Below, one piece after another: positions 34,817 through 43,556 of a stretch of 64,000 bases of DNA; positions within the stretch are counted from its first letter, which is position 1; each line of letters begins with the position of its first letter. A program made the position numbers and the translations under genes. The notes beneath the pieces are model-generated. The model saw only the letters and a list, made by a program, of their open reading frames with translations, made no database searches and was not told the DNA's origin. The stretch is from AP-15 sp963818695 (GTDB lineage: Bacteria; Pseudomonadota; Alphaproteobacteria; ATCC43930; CGMCC-115725): positions 310,001-374,000 of the forward strand of contig CAWFTG010000005.1 of NCBI GenBank assembly GCA_963818695.1, written 5' to 3'.

Positions 34817-35746
34817 ATGGCTCTGACTGGAGTGTTACGGCCTGGTCACGCGCAAGTCCGAGTCACCGAGATCGAACCCGCAATCCACTTCTATCGCGAC
34901 GTGCTTGGGCTGGTGGAGACGGGGAGGGACGCCTCCGGCCGCGTCTACTTCAAGGCCCGGGACGAGCGCGACCACAGCAGCGTCGTTCTGCGCAAGGCCG
35001 ATACTGCCGGCATAGACCATTTCGCTTTCAAGGTTCGCGATTCGGCGACATTGGAGCGCTTGGAGAGCGATTTGCGTGGCTGGGGCGCATCGTGCGAGCG
35101 CGTGCCGAACGGAGAGATGCTCGCAACTGGCGCGCGGGTGCGGTTCGAAATCCCGAGCGGGCACCTAATCGAACTTTGCGCTGAGAAGGAGGCGGCCCCT
35201 TATCCTGGTCAATTGCGCAACCCACGGCCCTGGACCGAAGCAGCCGAACACGGCATCGCGCCGCTGCGAATGGACCACGCCCTATTCTACGGCCCTCGCG
35301 TCAACGACAATCTCGCGCTGTTCACTGATGTTTTCGGCTTCTACCTGACCGAATATGTGACTCTGCCGGATGGGGAAACCAGAGGCGCGCTGTGGCTCAG
35401 CTGCTCGATCAAAGCTCACGACATTGCCTTTGTCGAGCACGCCGAACCGGGCAAGCTGCACCATGTCTCGTTCCTGTTTGAATCGTGGGAAAAGATCCTG
35501 CGCGCTGGTGACATCATGTCTATGAACAAGGTACCCGTCGAAATTGGCCCGACACGCCACGGCATCACGCGCGGGATGACGATCTACGGCTTCGATCCCT
35601 CGGGGAACCGGTTTGAGACTTTCTGCGGCGGCCTGCAAAGCTATCCTGATCTGGCTCCGATCGCCTGGAGTTGGGAGGAGATGCCGTCCGGTCTGGAATA
35701 CCCGCAGCGCAAATTGCACGAGACCTTTCTGACCGTCGTGATCTGA
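34817..35746 (+). CDS. Catechol 2,3-dioxygenase-type extradiol dioxygenase
   Basis: A 309-residue two-domain vicinal-oxygen-chelate protein. Iron ligands fall where they do in XylE: His154 (RMDHALF), His215 or His216 (KLHHVSF) and Glu267 (NRFETF). It would open a catechol ring next to the diol using Fe(II) and O2. I chose the ATG at 34817 because GGGAG ends six bases before it; ATGs at 34796 and 34811 are alternatives. It follows the MetE-like gene after 237 bases; no hydrolase for the ring-cleavage product is adjacent. Confidence 0.88.
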   Translation: MALTGVLRPGHAQVRVTEIEPAIHFYRDVLGLVETGRDASGRVYFKARDERDHSSVVLRKADTAGIDHFAFKVRDSATLERLESDLRGWGASCERVPNGEMLATGARVRFEIPSGHLIELCAEKEAAPYPGQLRNPRPWTEAAEHGIAPLRMDHALFYGPRVNDNLALFTDVFGFYLTEYVTLPDGETRGALWLSCSIKAHDIAFVEHAEPGKLHHVSFLFESWEKILRAGDIMSMNKVPVEIGPTRHGITRGMTIYGFDPSGNRFETFCGGLQSYPDLAPIAWSWEEMPSGLEYPQRKLHETFLTVVI

Positions 35747-36082
35747 AACGGCTTCCACTACGTGTGATGTCTGCAAGGACAGCAGTAGGACGCGCAGCAA
35801 TCGACACTTGCTGAAGACCGTCGCCGGATACAATGGCGCATTCGAATCGATCGACGCCGCCATGCAGGATATCAAGCGAATCGGATGAAATGATCGCTGG
35901 AAAGCCGCATAAGCTTCCATTAATCGGGGTAGGGCGGAAAAAGCGAAAAGCGCAGCCCATTCCGCCATCGCAAACGGCGGATTACGCTTTGCTCATCCGC
36001 CCTCCTAGCTGTTGCCAGACGCGAGTGGCGGAGCATAGCTATCCGAACCGCGGCCATTTTACGGCCGCGCCGGGCAGCACGC
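35747..36082. other. Intergenic stretch with a repeat
   Basis: About 335 bases between convergent genes. No gene is convincing. The right half holds the palindromic repeat listed separately. Confidence 0.5.
35929..36004. repeat. Dispersed palindrome (GGGCGG...CCGCCCT type)
   Basis: GTAGGGCGGAAAAAGCGAAAAGCG on the left and CGGCGGATTACGC...TCATCCGCCCT on the right form an imperfect inverted repeat. The wording GGCGGATTACGC-TTTGC-TCATCCGCC is typical of intergenic repeats in many proteobacterial genomes. Only this copy was noticed in the window. Confidence 0.6.
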
Positions 36083-36469
36083 TCAGCGTGGTATCGGGTA
36101 TTGCTCGGCGCGGTAGGTGCGGCTCATCGGGTTGAGCTTCAACGGCACCGGAGAGCCGAGCCACACCGCATAGCGCGAGTGGTCGTCGTAGGAGTTGTCG
36201 GTCAGCGGGTGGACGAGAACGTCGAGGCCCTGGCGGTTGAGCATCAGCCACGGCACGATCTTTTCGAACTGCGCAGTCGTGAACATAAACCGGAACTGCG
36301 GAATCGGGTGCGGGCCCCTCGGCTCGTCGCTCAATTCCCGGACCTCGACGCCGAGCGAGCCGGCGATCGTTTCGCGCAATTGCGCGGCGCGCGTCCGAGT
36401 CGTGGGGTCGTAATAGACATGCGCGTGATAGCCGTCGATTTTGACCGGCTGGGTGTTTCGTTCCATCAT
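36083..36469 (-). CDS. DOPA 4,5-dioxygenase-like protein
   Basis: A 128-residue protein of the DOPA 4,5-dioxygenase family. It shows GYHAHVYYDPTTRTRAAQLRE at the start, GPHPIPQFRFMF in the middle and DVLVHPLTDNSYDDHSRYAVWLG near the end; the histidines are the probable iron ligands. The family cleaves catechols such as DOPA in fungi, while bacterial members are mostly uncharacterised. GGAG lies eight bases before the first ATG. It lies near a catechol-type extradiol dioxygenase, on the opposite strand. Confidence 0.88.
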   Translation of the reverse strand: MMERNTQPVKIDGYHAHVYYDPTTRTRAAQLRETIAGSLGVEVRELSDEPRGPHPIPQFRFMFTTAQFEKIVPWLMLNRQGLDVLVHPLTDNSYDDHSRYAVWLGSPVPLKLNPMSRTYRAEQYPIPR

Positions 36470-36588
36470 TGTCGTATCTCCGGAATGAAGAATTTAACAG
36501 AGCTGGAGGAGCGCAGTGCGTCCCGCGAGCGGGCCACTATGTGGCCTCCTCGGGATTAGGTGTTTTCTTTGTGCCACCACGAACTTAC

Positions 36589-36638
36589 CTCATCCTGAGG
36601 AGCGCCCAAAGGGCGCGTCTCGAAAGACGCAAGACCTT
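36589..36638. repeat. Partial dispersed repeat (CCTCATCCTGAGGAG type)
   Basis: ACCTCATCCTGAGGAGCGCCCAAAGGGCGCGTCTCGAAAGACG contains an 8-base palindrome and two further small stems. I recognise CCTCATCCTGAGGAG...GGCGCGTCTCGAA as a common alphaproteobacterial intergenic repeat. It overlaps the end region of the MFS gene next door. Confidence 0.6.
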
Positions 36639-36654
36639 CATGCGGCCCCTTCGG

Positions 36655-37884
36655 CTACGCGCTTTGCGTGACGCCCGGGCTCGGCAGCGCTAGCGAAAGG
36701 TCACGGGGTGGGCGGAAGGTGAGGGCGATGGCGACGGCTCCGAGACCGATGCCGAAGGAACCGATATAGAGCCAGAAATAGCTGCCGTAGGTGTCGTAGA
36801 GCCAGCCTCCGGTCCACGGACCGATCGCCATGCCCAAAGTCGAGGCCACGTTGACTGCGCCGAACATCGTTCCCATGATCCGGGCGCCAAAATATTCGCG
36901 CACGAGAATGGCGTAGAGCGGCATCACCGCGCCGTAGGAAAACCCGAACATCAGCGCAAGGCCGTAAAAGCTCGCGAGGTCTCGCGTGAACACGTAAAGG
37001 CTGACCGACACCGCCTGGAGCGCCAGGCCGAAGACGATCATCCGCTTCGCGCCGATGCGGTCGGCCGCGAGCCCGCCGATGACGCGGCCGCTGAGAGACG
37101 CCACACCGGCTGCGCCAAACACGGTGGCCGCGGCCATTGCCGGCACGCCGCAATCGATCGCGTAGCTGACCATGTGGAAGATCGGCCCGGAATGTGCCGC
37201 GCAGCACGCGAAGTAGGTGAACGAGATCGCGGCGAATTGCGGCGTCCACAGCGCGCGCGCCACGGTGAATTCGCGATCGGCGGAGACCATGCCCGGCGCG
37301 GCATCAGCCGCACGCGGCAGCGCGGGGGGTTTGCGCACCAGCAGCGCGGCAGGAGTGATCAGCAGCCAGGACAAGCCGCCCAGCGTCAACATAGCAGTGC
37401 GCCAGCCGTAATCGTCGATGAGCCAGCGCGCGAGCGGCGATATCGTCATCGAGCCGACCGCGAAACCGGCCGAGACGAGGGCCACCGCGAGGCTGCGATG
37501 GCGGGTGAACCAGCGTGTCGCGGTCGCAGTCAGCGGCGCGTAGAAACTGCCGGCCGCCACACCGATGATCATGCCGAAGAGGATCTGAAACTCGCCGACC
37601 GTGCCGGCTTGGCTCGCCGCGACGAGGCCGAGGCCCAAGAGTACGCCGCCCGCGAGCACGACCGCCCGCGTCCCGAACCGGTCGGAGAGGGCGCCCCACA
37701 AGAACGAGGCCGGGCCCATGCACAGGAAATTAAGCAGCGCGGCGGTCGAAATGCTCGTCCGCGACCATCCGGTCGCCAACGACATCGGCTGCAGGAAAAT
37801 GCCGAGCGACATCATCGTGCCCATGCCGAGGCAGGTTATGACGATGCCGGCGCCGACGATGATCCAGCCGTAGAAGATCTTCAT
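36655..37884 (-). CDS. MFS transporter, OFA/monocarboxylate-like
   Basis: A 409-residue carrier with twelve predicted membrane helices. It starts with MKIFYGWIIVGAGIVIT, typical of the oxalate/formate antiporter and monocarboxylate branch. The loop 2-3 motif is GALSDRFGTRAVV and the loop 8-9 copy is GGLAADRIGAKRM. It would move an organic acid. I start at 37884 because the upstream extension of 78 codons is Arg-rich and not membrane-like. Gene neighbours suggest an aromatic or dicarboxylate substrate, but that is only context. Confidence 0.9.
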   Translation of the reverse strand: MKIFYGWIIVGAGIVITCLGMGTMMSLGIFLQPMSLATGWSRTSISTAALLNFLCMGPASFLWGALSDRFGTRAVVLAGGVLLGLGLVAASQAGTVGEFQILFGMIIGVAAGSFYAPLTATATRWFTRHRSLAVALVSAGFAVGSMTISPLARWLIDDYGWRTAMLTLGGLSWLLITPAALLVRKPPALPRAADAAPGMVSADREFTVARALWTPQFAAISFTYFACCAAHSGPIFHMVSYAIDCGVPAMAAATVFGAAGVASLSGRVIGGLAADRIGAKRMIVFGLALQAVSVSLYVFTRDLASFYGLALMFGFSYGAVMPLYAILVREYFGARIMGTMFGAVNVASTLGMAIGPWTGGWLYDTYGSYFWLYIGSFGIGLGAVAIALTFRPPRDLSLALPSPGVTQSA

Positions 37885-37994
37885 CCCGCCTCTCAACACC
37901 CAGGTGACAAACAATATCCACGGCCCAGCCGCTAGTCTCCGTCTTTCAAATTGGAACTCTTGCGCGGCGGGGCGCCTACCCTCAGCTACAAGGC

Positions 37995-38795
37995 GTGAAT
38001 TTATCACCTGCAGACACCGAAGCCCTTGCCGCGGCGGTGCGGCGGCTCGAAAGCCCGAGCCTTGCCGGACGGCTCGCGGGGCTCGCCGGAAAGCCCGTCG
38101 GCTTTGTGCAACGGGCATTGCCGGCGGCCGCCTCGACGGCGGTCGCCAAGGTGGCGAAGCATGCCTTGGAGCGGGCGCTCGACGTCGCTTTGTACAGTCT
38201 GCGTTACCGCCGCTTTGCCGGCGGCCGCAAGCTTCATTCCGGGCTCGCCTGCACCTCGGGGGCGATCGGCGGCGCGTTCGGTCTTGCCGCGCTGACGGTC
38301 GAGCTGCCGGTTTCGACGACGATCATGCTCCGCGCGATCGCGGCGATCGCGCAGCAGGAAGGCGAGGATCTGGCAGACCCGCGCACGGGGCTGGCGTGTC
38401 TCGAAGTGTTCGCGCTTGGCGGTCCGCCGGCCGACGAGACGGGCGTGGAGGCCGATTATTTCGCGGTCCGCGCGATGCTCGCCCGCGGGCTGGTCGAGGT
38501 TGCCGATTTCGCGTTGGACAAAGGCGCGATCCGCGAGGGGGCGCCGTTTCTCGTCCGTTTCTTGACGCAGATCGCTTCGCGGTTCGGAGTCGTCGTGTCC
38601 CAGAAGATCGCTGCACAGACCGTCGCGGTAGTCGGCGCCGTGGGCGGTGCGGCCGTCAATCTCGCCTTCATCGAGCACTTTCAGGATGTGGCGCGCGGTC
38701 ATTTCACCGTGCGACGGCTCGAGCGCGTCTACGGCGCCGAAATCGTGCGCGCCGAGTACGATCGGCTCAAAATGGCGGTCGCGGCAGCCGCATAA
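37995..38795 (+). CDS. EcsC family protein
   Basis: A 266-residue protein of the EcsC family, starting at GTG 37995. Hydrophobic but helical, it shows VAKHALERALDVALYSLRY, the Gly-rich GAIGGAFGLAALTVELPVSTTIMLRAIA, and RFGVVVSQKIAAQTVAVVGAVGGAAVNLAFI near the C-terminus. EcsC proteins are peripheral or membrane-associated and uncharacterised. Divergent from the MFS gene and upstream of another MFS gene on the same strand, about 100 bases away. Confidence 0.87.
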   Translation: MNLSPADTEALAAAVRRLESPSLAGRLAGLAGKPVGFVQRALPAAASTAVAKVAKHALERALDVALYSLRYRRFAGGRKLHSGLACTSGAIGGAFGLAALTVELPVSTTIMLRAIAAIAQQEGEDLADPRTGLACLEVFALGGPPADETGVEADYFAVRAMLARGLVEVADFALDKGAIREGAPFLVRFLTQIASRFGVVVSQKIAAQTVAVVGAVGGAAVNLAFIEHFQDVARGHFTVRRLERVYGAEIVRAEYDRLKMAVAAAA

Positions 38796-38893
38796 GCCTG
38801 CATAGCACGACGGCGAAGCTGGCCATTGTTCTCGGCTGGCACTGCAGCTAAGCCTGACCCGATACATTCAAGCGTCGGAGTAGGTTGCGAAGA

Positions 38894-40144
38894 ATGACAA
38901 GCGATGCAATCGCCCTCGGTCGTCGCGGGAAGAGTGGGGAGCTTCGGGCCATCGGGCTCGTTTCGGCGGCACATTTCGTTTCCCATTTTCACATGCTGGT
39001 GCTGCCGCCGCTGTTTCCGTTTCTGAAGCAGCATTTCGGCGTCGGCTTTGTCGAACTCGGCTTCGCGCTGACGATCGGCGCCGCCGCGTCGGTCGCCGCA
39101 CAGCTGCCCATGGGCTATCTAGCCGACCGAATGGGCTCGCGCCGGTTGCTGATTTTAGCGCTTTGCCTCGGCGGGTCCGCGATCGCCTCGATCGGGCTGG
39201 TAAATTCGTACCCTTGGCTGCTCGTTGCGGCAGCGCTGCTCGGGATCGCCAATGCGGTTTATCATCCGGCCGATTACGCCATCTTGTCGGCCAGGATTAC
39301 CGCCGCCCGCATCGGCAAGGCCTTTTCGGTGCATACTTTCGCCGGCATGTTCGGAGGTGCGATTGCGCCGGCCACGATGCTGCTCCTGGCCGCGACGGTA
39401 GGCATGAAATTCGCGTTGATCGTCGCGGGGCTGGTTGGCTTTGTCGTTGCCGTGCCGCTGCTGCTCGCGCCGCAAATCGAGGGTGAGGCCGGCCCATCGC
39501 GGCCCGCGGCTCGCGCCGACCGGCAGGCGCGCCAGCACGGCAAGGTGTTCAGCCCGGCCATCCTCGGGCTGACGGTCTTTTTCATCCTCCTCAGCCTGTC
39601 CACCAGCGGCATCAGCAACTTTTCGGTCGTCGCGCTGATGGGCGCCTACGCATTGCCGTTCTCAACGGCGAACCTGGCGCTCACCGCGTTTTTGACGGCG
39701 AGCGCCTTTGGGGTGCTGGGCGGCGGGTTCGTCGCCGATCTGACGCGTCGGCACGGTGATGTCGCTGCCGCCGGGTTTGCGATCAACGCCGTCATCATGC
39801 TGCTGATCGCAACGGTCGGGTTCGCACCGACGGTGCTCGTCGGGTCAATGGGCCTAGCAGGCTTTCTCTCGGGCATGATCATGCCGTCTCGCGACATGCT
39901 GGTCCGCGCCGCCGCTCCGCCCGGCGCCGTTGGACGCGCGTTCGGGATCGTCACGACCGGGTTCAGCATCGGTGGCACCGTCGGGCCGATGCTGTTCGGC
40001 TGGATCATGGACAGCGGCGCCCCGCGTTGGGTATTCGGCGCCAGCGTCGTGTTCATGGCATTGACGGTCGCGCTGGCACTGCTCGGCGAGCACTGGCCAC
40101 TGGGCCGCCGGCAACGAACACTTGCCGCCATCGCCTCGCCCTAA
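38894..40144 (+). CDS. MFS transporter, fosmidomycin-resistance-like
   Basis: A 416-residue carrier with twelve helices. VSAAHFVSHFHMLVLPPLFPFLK at the start and MGYLADRMGSRRLL between helices 2 and 3 resemble the Fsr (fosmidomycin resistance) branch. A long cytosolic loop in the middle reads GPSRPAARADRQARQHGK. The likely job is efflux, but the substrate is unknown. I chose ATG 38894 over the TTG nine bases earlier. Confidence 0.88.
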   Translation: MTSDAIALGRRGKSGELRAIGLVSAAHFVSHFHMLVLPPLFPFLKQHFGVGFVELGFALTIGAAASVAAQLPMGYLADRMGSRRLLILALCLGGSAIASIGLVNSYPWLLVAAALLGIANAVYHPADYAILSARITAARIGKAFSVHTFAGMFGGAIAPATMLLLAATVGMKFALIVAGLVGFVVAVPLLLAPQIEGEAGPSRPAARADRQARQHGKVFSPAILGLTVFFILLSLSTSGISNFSVVALMGAYALPFSTANLALTAFLTASAFGVLGGGFVADLTRRHGDVAAAGFAINAVIMLLIATVGFAPTVLVGSMGLAGFLSGMIMPSRDMLVRAAAPPGAVGRAFGIVTTGFSIGGTVGPMLFGWIMDSGAPRWVFGASVVFMALTVALALLGEHWPLGRRQRTLAAIASP

Positions 40145-40170
40145 ACCAAGCGTGCCTGTTGAGATCGCGC

Positions 40171-40199
40171 TTGATTTTAACGAATATTTGTGGTATAGT
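40171..40199 (+). promoter_or_regulatory. Candidate sigma-70 promoter for the S53 peptidase
   Basis: TTGATT (40171-40176) and TATAGT (40194-40199) with a 17-base spacer. The stretch is AT-rich compared with its surroundings and lies about 150 bases before the peptidase ATG. No regulator site was recognised. Confidence 0.45.
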
Positions 40200-40346
40200 T
40201 AATTTGTTGGGTCGTTTGGCGATCCCGGCCTAACAAACCAGCGTTACAGAAGAATTCGAGTTCGGTCCAGCTGCCGCTTCGTGCCGTGGCAGAGCCGTTC
40301 GCAGATCTGCGCGGCGCATGTCGACAAAACTGAGGAGTGTGGAGCT

Positions 40347-41918
40347 ATGCCAAACAATCCGCTGATTGGCAGCGAGAGGCAACCGCTGCCAGACGCACAT
40401 TCGATCGGGAAAGCCGATCCGACGGAACGGCTGGAGGCTACCTTGGTCCTGCGCCACCGTCAGCATGACGCATTGCAGGAAATGGTCAGGAAGATCGCCG
40501 CCGGCGACAAGTCCGATCGTCACCTGACCCATGAGGAATACGACCACCAATTCGGGGCGGACCCGACAGACATCCAAGCCGTCAAGCAATTCGCGAACCA
40601 GCACGGTCTTGCCGTCGTCGAGGAGCACCCGGGCAGGCGTGCGGTCGTGCTCTCCGGCACAGTCGTCCAGTTCAATGATGCTTTTGGCGTGGATTTGCAG
40701 CAATTCGAGCACGCTGGCGGCTCATATCGCGGCAGAACCGGGGCGATCCACCTGCCCGACGAGCTGCACGGTGTGGTTACCGCCGTGCTCGGTCTCGACA
40801 ATCGGCCGCAGGCACGCCCGCATTTTCGCACCCGCCCCACGCACAGTAATGTGCAGTGGCATGCCGCCGCTGCGGCGTCCACCTCCTTTACCCCAACCCA
40901 ACTGGCTGCACTGTACGGGTTTCCCGCCGGAACCGGACAAGGCGAGTGCATTGCGATCATCGAACTCGGGGGCGGCTATCGTACCGCGGATCTGCAACAG
41001 TACTTCTCGGGATTGCAGGTCAGCCAGCCAAGAATGCTCGCCGTATCGGTCGACCATGCGAAGAACCATGCGACGGGCGCCGGCAATGGACCGGACGGCG
41101 AGGTGATGCTCGACATCGAGGTCGCCGGGGCAATCGCGCCCGGCGCCAAGATCGTCGTTTATTTCGCGCCGAACACCGATGCCGGCTTCCTCGACGCGAT
41201 CACCTCGGCAATTCACGACACCACAAATAAACCCTCGATTATCTCGATCAGCTGGGGCGGCCCGGAATCGTCCTGGACACAGCAGGCGATGACTGCATTC
41301 GACCAGGCCTTCCAGGCTGCGGCTGCGATGGGGATTACGGTGTGCGTAGCAGCGGGCGACAACGGGTCGGATGACGGCGTCGGCGACGGCGCCGATCACG
41401 TCGATTTCCCGGCGTCGAGCCCGTTTTGCCTGGCTTGCGGCGGCACCAATCTGCAAGCCTCGGGCATCGCCATCAGGCAGGAGACAGTGTGGAACGAGGG
41501 CCCAAACAACGGCGCAACCGGCGGCGGCGTCAGCAGCTTTTTTGCGCTGCCGCCATATCAGGAGGGGCTGCAGGTCACGCGGACCCACGGCGGAACACAG
41601 GCGTTGGCGATGCGGGGCGTACCTGATGTCTGCGGCGTTGCCGACCCGCGAACCGGCTACGATGTGCGGGTCGACGGCCAGAACACGGTCATCGGCGGAA
41701 CGAGCGCCGTCGCGCCGCTGTGGGCCGGCCTGCTCGCGCGCATCAATGCGACAAAAGCCCAGCGGGCCGGGTTCATCAATCCCCACCTCTACGTAAATGC
41801 GACAGCCTTGCATGAGGTAACGCAGGGCAATAACGGGGACTTCGCGGCCTCCACTGGATGGGATGCCTGCACCGGGCTCGGCAGTCCCAACGGCCAAAAA
41901 GTCGCCGACGCCGTCTGA
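40347..41918 (+). CDS. S53 family peptidase (sedolisin/kumamolisin)
   Basis: A 523-residue acid serine-carboxyl peptidase. An N-terminal activation domain (to about residue 170, with HLTHEEYDHQFGADPTDIQAV) precedes the catalytic domain. The catalytic set is visible: Glu252 and Asp256 in GEVMLDIEVAG, oxyanion Asp338 in AAGDNGSDDG, and Ser453 in GGTSAVAPLWAGL. The calcium site is the late DACTGLGSPNGQK. These enzymes work at low pH, usually outside the cell, yet I see no signal peptide at the start chosen (ATG 40347, RBS GGAG seven bases upstream), as in several kumamolisin-type proteins. Confidence 0.93.
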   Translation: MPNNPLIGSERQPLPDAHSIGKADPTERLEATLVLRHRQHDALQEMVRKIAAGDKSDRHLTHEEYDHQFGADPTDIQAVKQFANQHGLAVVEEHPGRRAVVLSGTVVQFNDAFGVDLQQFEHAGGSYRGRTGAIHLPDELHGVVTAVLGLDNRPQARPHFRTRPTHSNVQWHAAAAASTSFTPTQLAALYGFPAGTGQGECIAIIELGGGYRTADLQQYFSGLQVSQPRMLAVSVDHAKNHATGAGNGPDGEVMLDIEVAGAIAPGAKIVVYFAPNTDAGFLDAITSAIHDTTNKPSIISISWGGPESSWTQQAMTAFDQAFQAAAAMGITVCVAAGDNGSDDGVGDGADHVDFPASSPFCLACGGTNLQASGIAIRQETVWNEGPNNGATGGGVSSFFALPPYQEGLQVTRTHGGTQALAMRGVPDVCGVADPRTGYDVRVDGQNTVIGGTSAVAPLWAGLLARINATKAQRAGFINPHLYVNATALHEVTQGNNGDFAASTGWDACTGLGSPNGQKVADAV

Positions 41919-41940
41919 ACCTGCGTCCGACATCGCCTTG

Positions 41941-41981
41941 CCTCTCCCCGCCGAAACACAAGCGCGCCCAGCGGGGAGAGG
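41941..41981. repeat. Inverted repeat after the peptidase gene
   Basis: CCTCTCCCCGC (41941-41951) and GCGGGGAGAGG (41971-41981), an exact 11-base stem with a 19-base loop. It matches the CTCTCCC...GGGAGAG theme of the element between livH and livM. It may serve as transcript end; no T-run. Confidence 0.6.
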
Positions 41982-42057
41982 GAGGAGGGGTTCGCTTCGG
42001 TGCGGCGCCCGCCGGTTTCCGGTATATTTCCCGTGCAACGCACGAGGGAGAATGGCA

Positions 42058-43005
42058 ATGCCGGTCCAGCGCAACAAAACCGAAGACGACATTACGGCCG
42101 AAGCGCTGCAGCGCTTTGCACAGACGCCAGACCCACGGCTGCGGCAGATCATGCTCGGCCTCCTCAAGCATCTGCACGCCTTCGTCAAGGAGGTCGAGCT
42201 GACTGAGGCGGAGTGGTTTCAGGCGATCGAAATCCTGACCGAAGCTGGCCGAATGTGCAGCGACAAGCGCCAGGAATTCATCCTGTTCTCGGACACGCTC
42301 GGGGTGTCAATGGTGGTCGATCTGATCAACCACCGCAAACCCGACGGGGCGACCAAGTCGACGGTGTTCGGGCCATTTCACCGGCTGGGCGCCCCCGATT
42401 TGCCGGCCGGCGGCAACATCGCCCGGCTCGACAAGACCGGCGTCGCGGCCCTGGTCAGCGGCCGGGTTCTCGACCTCGAGGGCCAGCCAATCGAGGGCGC
42501 CCTCCTCGATGTCTGGCAAACGCAGTCGAGCGGCCTTTACAACTCGCAGGACGAGAGCCTCGAGGGCGAGCTCCACATGCGCGGCAAGTTCCACACCGAC
42601 GCCGAGGGCCGCTATCTGATCCGCACTGTCCTGCCGGTCAATTACCCGATCCCCTCCGACGGGCCGGTCGGAGGGATGCTGCGCGCCACCGGCCGCCATC
42701 CGTGGCGCCCGGCGCATATCCACTTCGTGGTTTCAGCCGGCGGCTACGAGCCGGTCACGACCCATATCTTCGACCGGCGCGACGCGTATCTGGGCAGCGA
42801 TGCGGTGTTCGCGGTCAAGGATTCGTTGATCTGCGATTTCGTGCGGCACGAGACCCGCGACAGCGAAGCAGCTCGACTCGGGGTCGAACCGCCCTACTAC
42901 ACCGCCCCATTCGATTTCCATCTCAAGCCGGCAACCGAACAGAAGACGACGGTTCTCGATGCGCAGCAGCGCCTAGCCGCGCTTGGCGCCCGAGCAGCGG
43001 AGTAA
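42058..43005 (+). CDS. Intradiol dioxygenase, hydroxyquinol 1,2-dioxygenase-like
   Basis: A 315-residue non-haem Fe(III) dioxygenase. The four ligands are visible with the usual spacing: Tyr161 (SGLYNSQ), Tyr196 (VNYPIPSDG), His220 and His222 (RPAHIHFV). A helical N-terminal dimerisation domain (residues 1-100) precedes the catalytic part. The GPFHRLGAPDLPAGGNIA segment and overall size favour hydroxyquinol 1,2-dioxygenase, which opens 1,2,4-trihydroxybenzene to maleylacetate. I use ATG 42058 because GAGGGAGA is eight bases upstream. Flavin monooxygenase genes 2 kb downstream could make its substrate. Confidence 0.9.
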   Translation: MPVQRNKTEDDITAEALQRFAQTPDPRLRQIMLGLLKHLHAFVKEVELTEAEWFQAIEILTEAGRMCSDKRQEFILFSDTLGVSMVVDLINHRKPDGATKSTVFGPFHRLGAPDLPAGGNIARLDKTGVAALVSGRVLDLEGQPIEGALLDVWQTQSSGLYNSQDESLEGELHMRGKFHTDAEGRYLIRTVLPVNYPIPSDGPVGGMLRATGRHPWRPAHIHFVVSAGGYEPVTTHIFDRRDAYLGSDAVFAVKDSLICDFVRHETRDSEAARLGVEPPYYTAPFDFHLKPATEQKTTVLDAQQRLAALGARAAE

Positions 43006-43047
43006 GCGGCGACAGCCCTCATCCACCAAGCGCCCCTATCCGGCATC

Positions 43048-43083
43048 GCGGGAGAGGGTGCCGAGCGCAGCGAGGCGGGTGAG
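43048..43083. repeat. Copy of a dispersed 36-bp repeat
   Basis: Second copy of the element at 29800-29835 (33 of 36 identical by eye). It lies between the intradiol dioxygenase and the convergent VOC gene. Confidence 0.75.
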
Positions 43084-43085
43084 AG

Positions 43086-43487
43086 TCAGGCCTCGACGTG
43101 GGCTTCCGGCGCCGGTTCGTTTTTGTCGAAATCGAACTCGACTTTGGCGCCGCACGGGTCGTGGAAGAACAGCTGCCAGATGCCGCCGCCGGGCAGGCGC
43201 CGCAGCTCGTAATCGATGCCCTCGCGTTTGAGGGTCGCGACGGTGGCGGGCAGATCCTTGGCGGAGAACGCCATGTGGTCAAGGACGCCGCCCCGGTCCT
43301 GCGGGAGCGTCTTGCTGTGAATGACGTGGAGGATCGGGGTGTCGTCGCCGGCATAGAGCCACCATCCCGGAAACTGGAAGGGCGGCCGCCAGCCCACCTT
43401 GAAGCCGAACAGATCGCAATAGAAGCGCCGCGTGGCCTCCAGGTCGTCGCTCAACACCGTGAAATGGTTCATTGCCGCTACAGGCAT
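43086..43487 (-). CDS. VOC family protein (glyoxalase/dioxygenase fold)
   Basis: A 133-residue single VOC domain. MNHFTVLSDDLEATRRFYCDLFGF starts it with the first metal His; VLDHMAFSAKDL and WQLFFHDPCGAKVEFDFD supply the others. It is convergent with the intradiol dioxygenase gene. It may be a ring-cleavage, glyoxalase or resistance-type protein; the fold alone does not tell. The end is rich in Glu and Pro. Confidence 0.87.
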   Translation of the reverse strand: MPVAAMNHFTVLSDDLEATRRFYCDLFGFKVGWRPPFQFPGWWLYAGDDTPILHVIHSKTLPQDRGGVLDHMAFSAKDLPATVATLKREGIDYELRRLPGGGIWQLFFHDPCGAKVEFDFDKNEPAPEAHVEA

Positions 43488-43556
43488 TGGGAATCTCCGT
43501 TGGGATCGCTCATCCGGAAAAGGCCTACTCGCGTCGGGGCTGCGGCGTCAATCGGC

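Noticed and set aside
40722..42188. A 488-codon leftward open frame
   Set aside because: Antisense to the S53 peptidase, whose catalytic residues are all in place.
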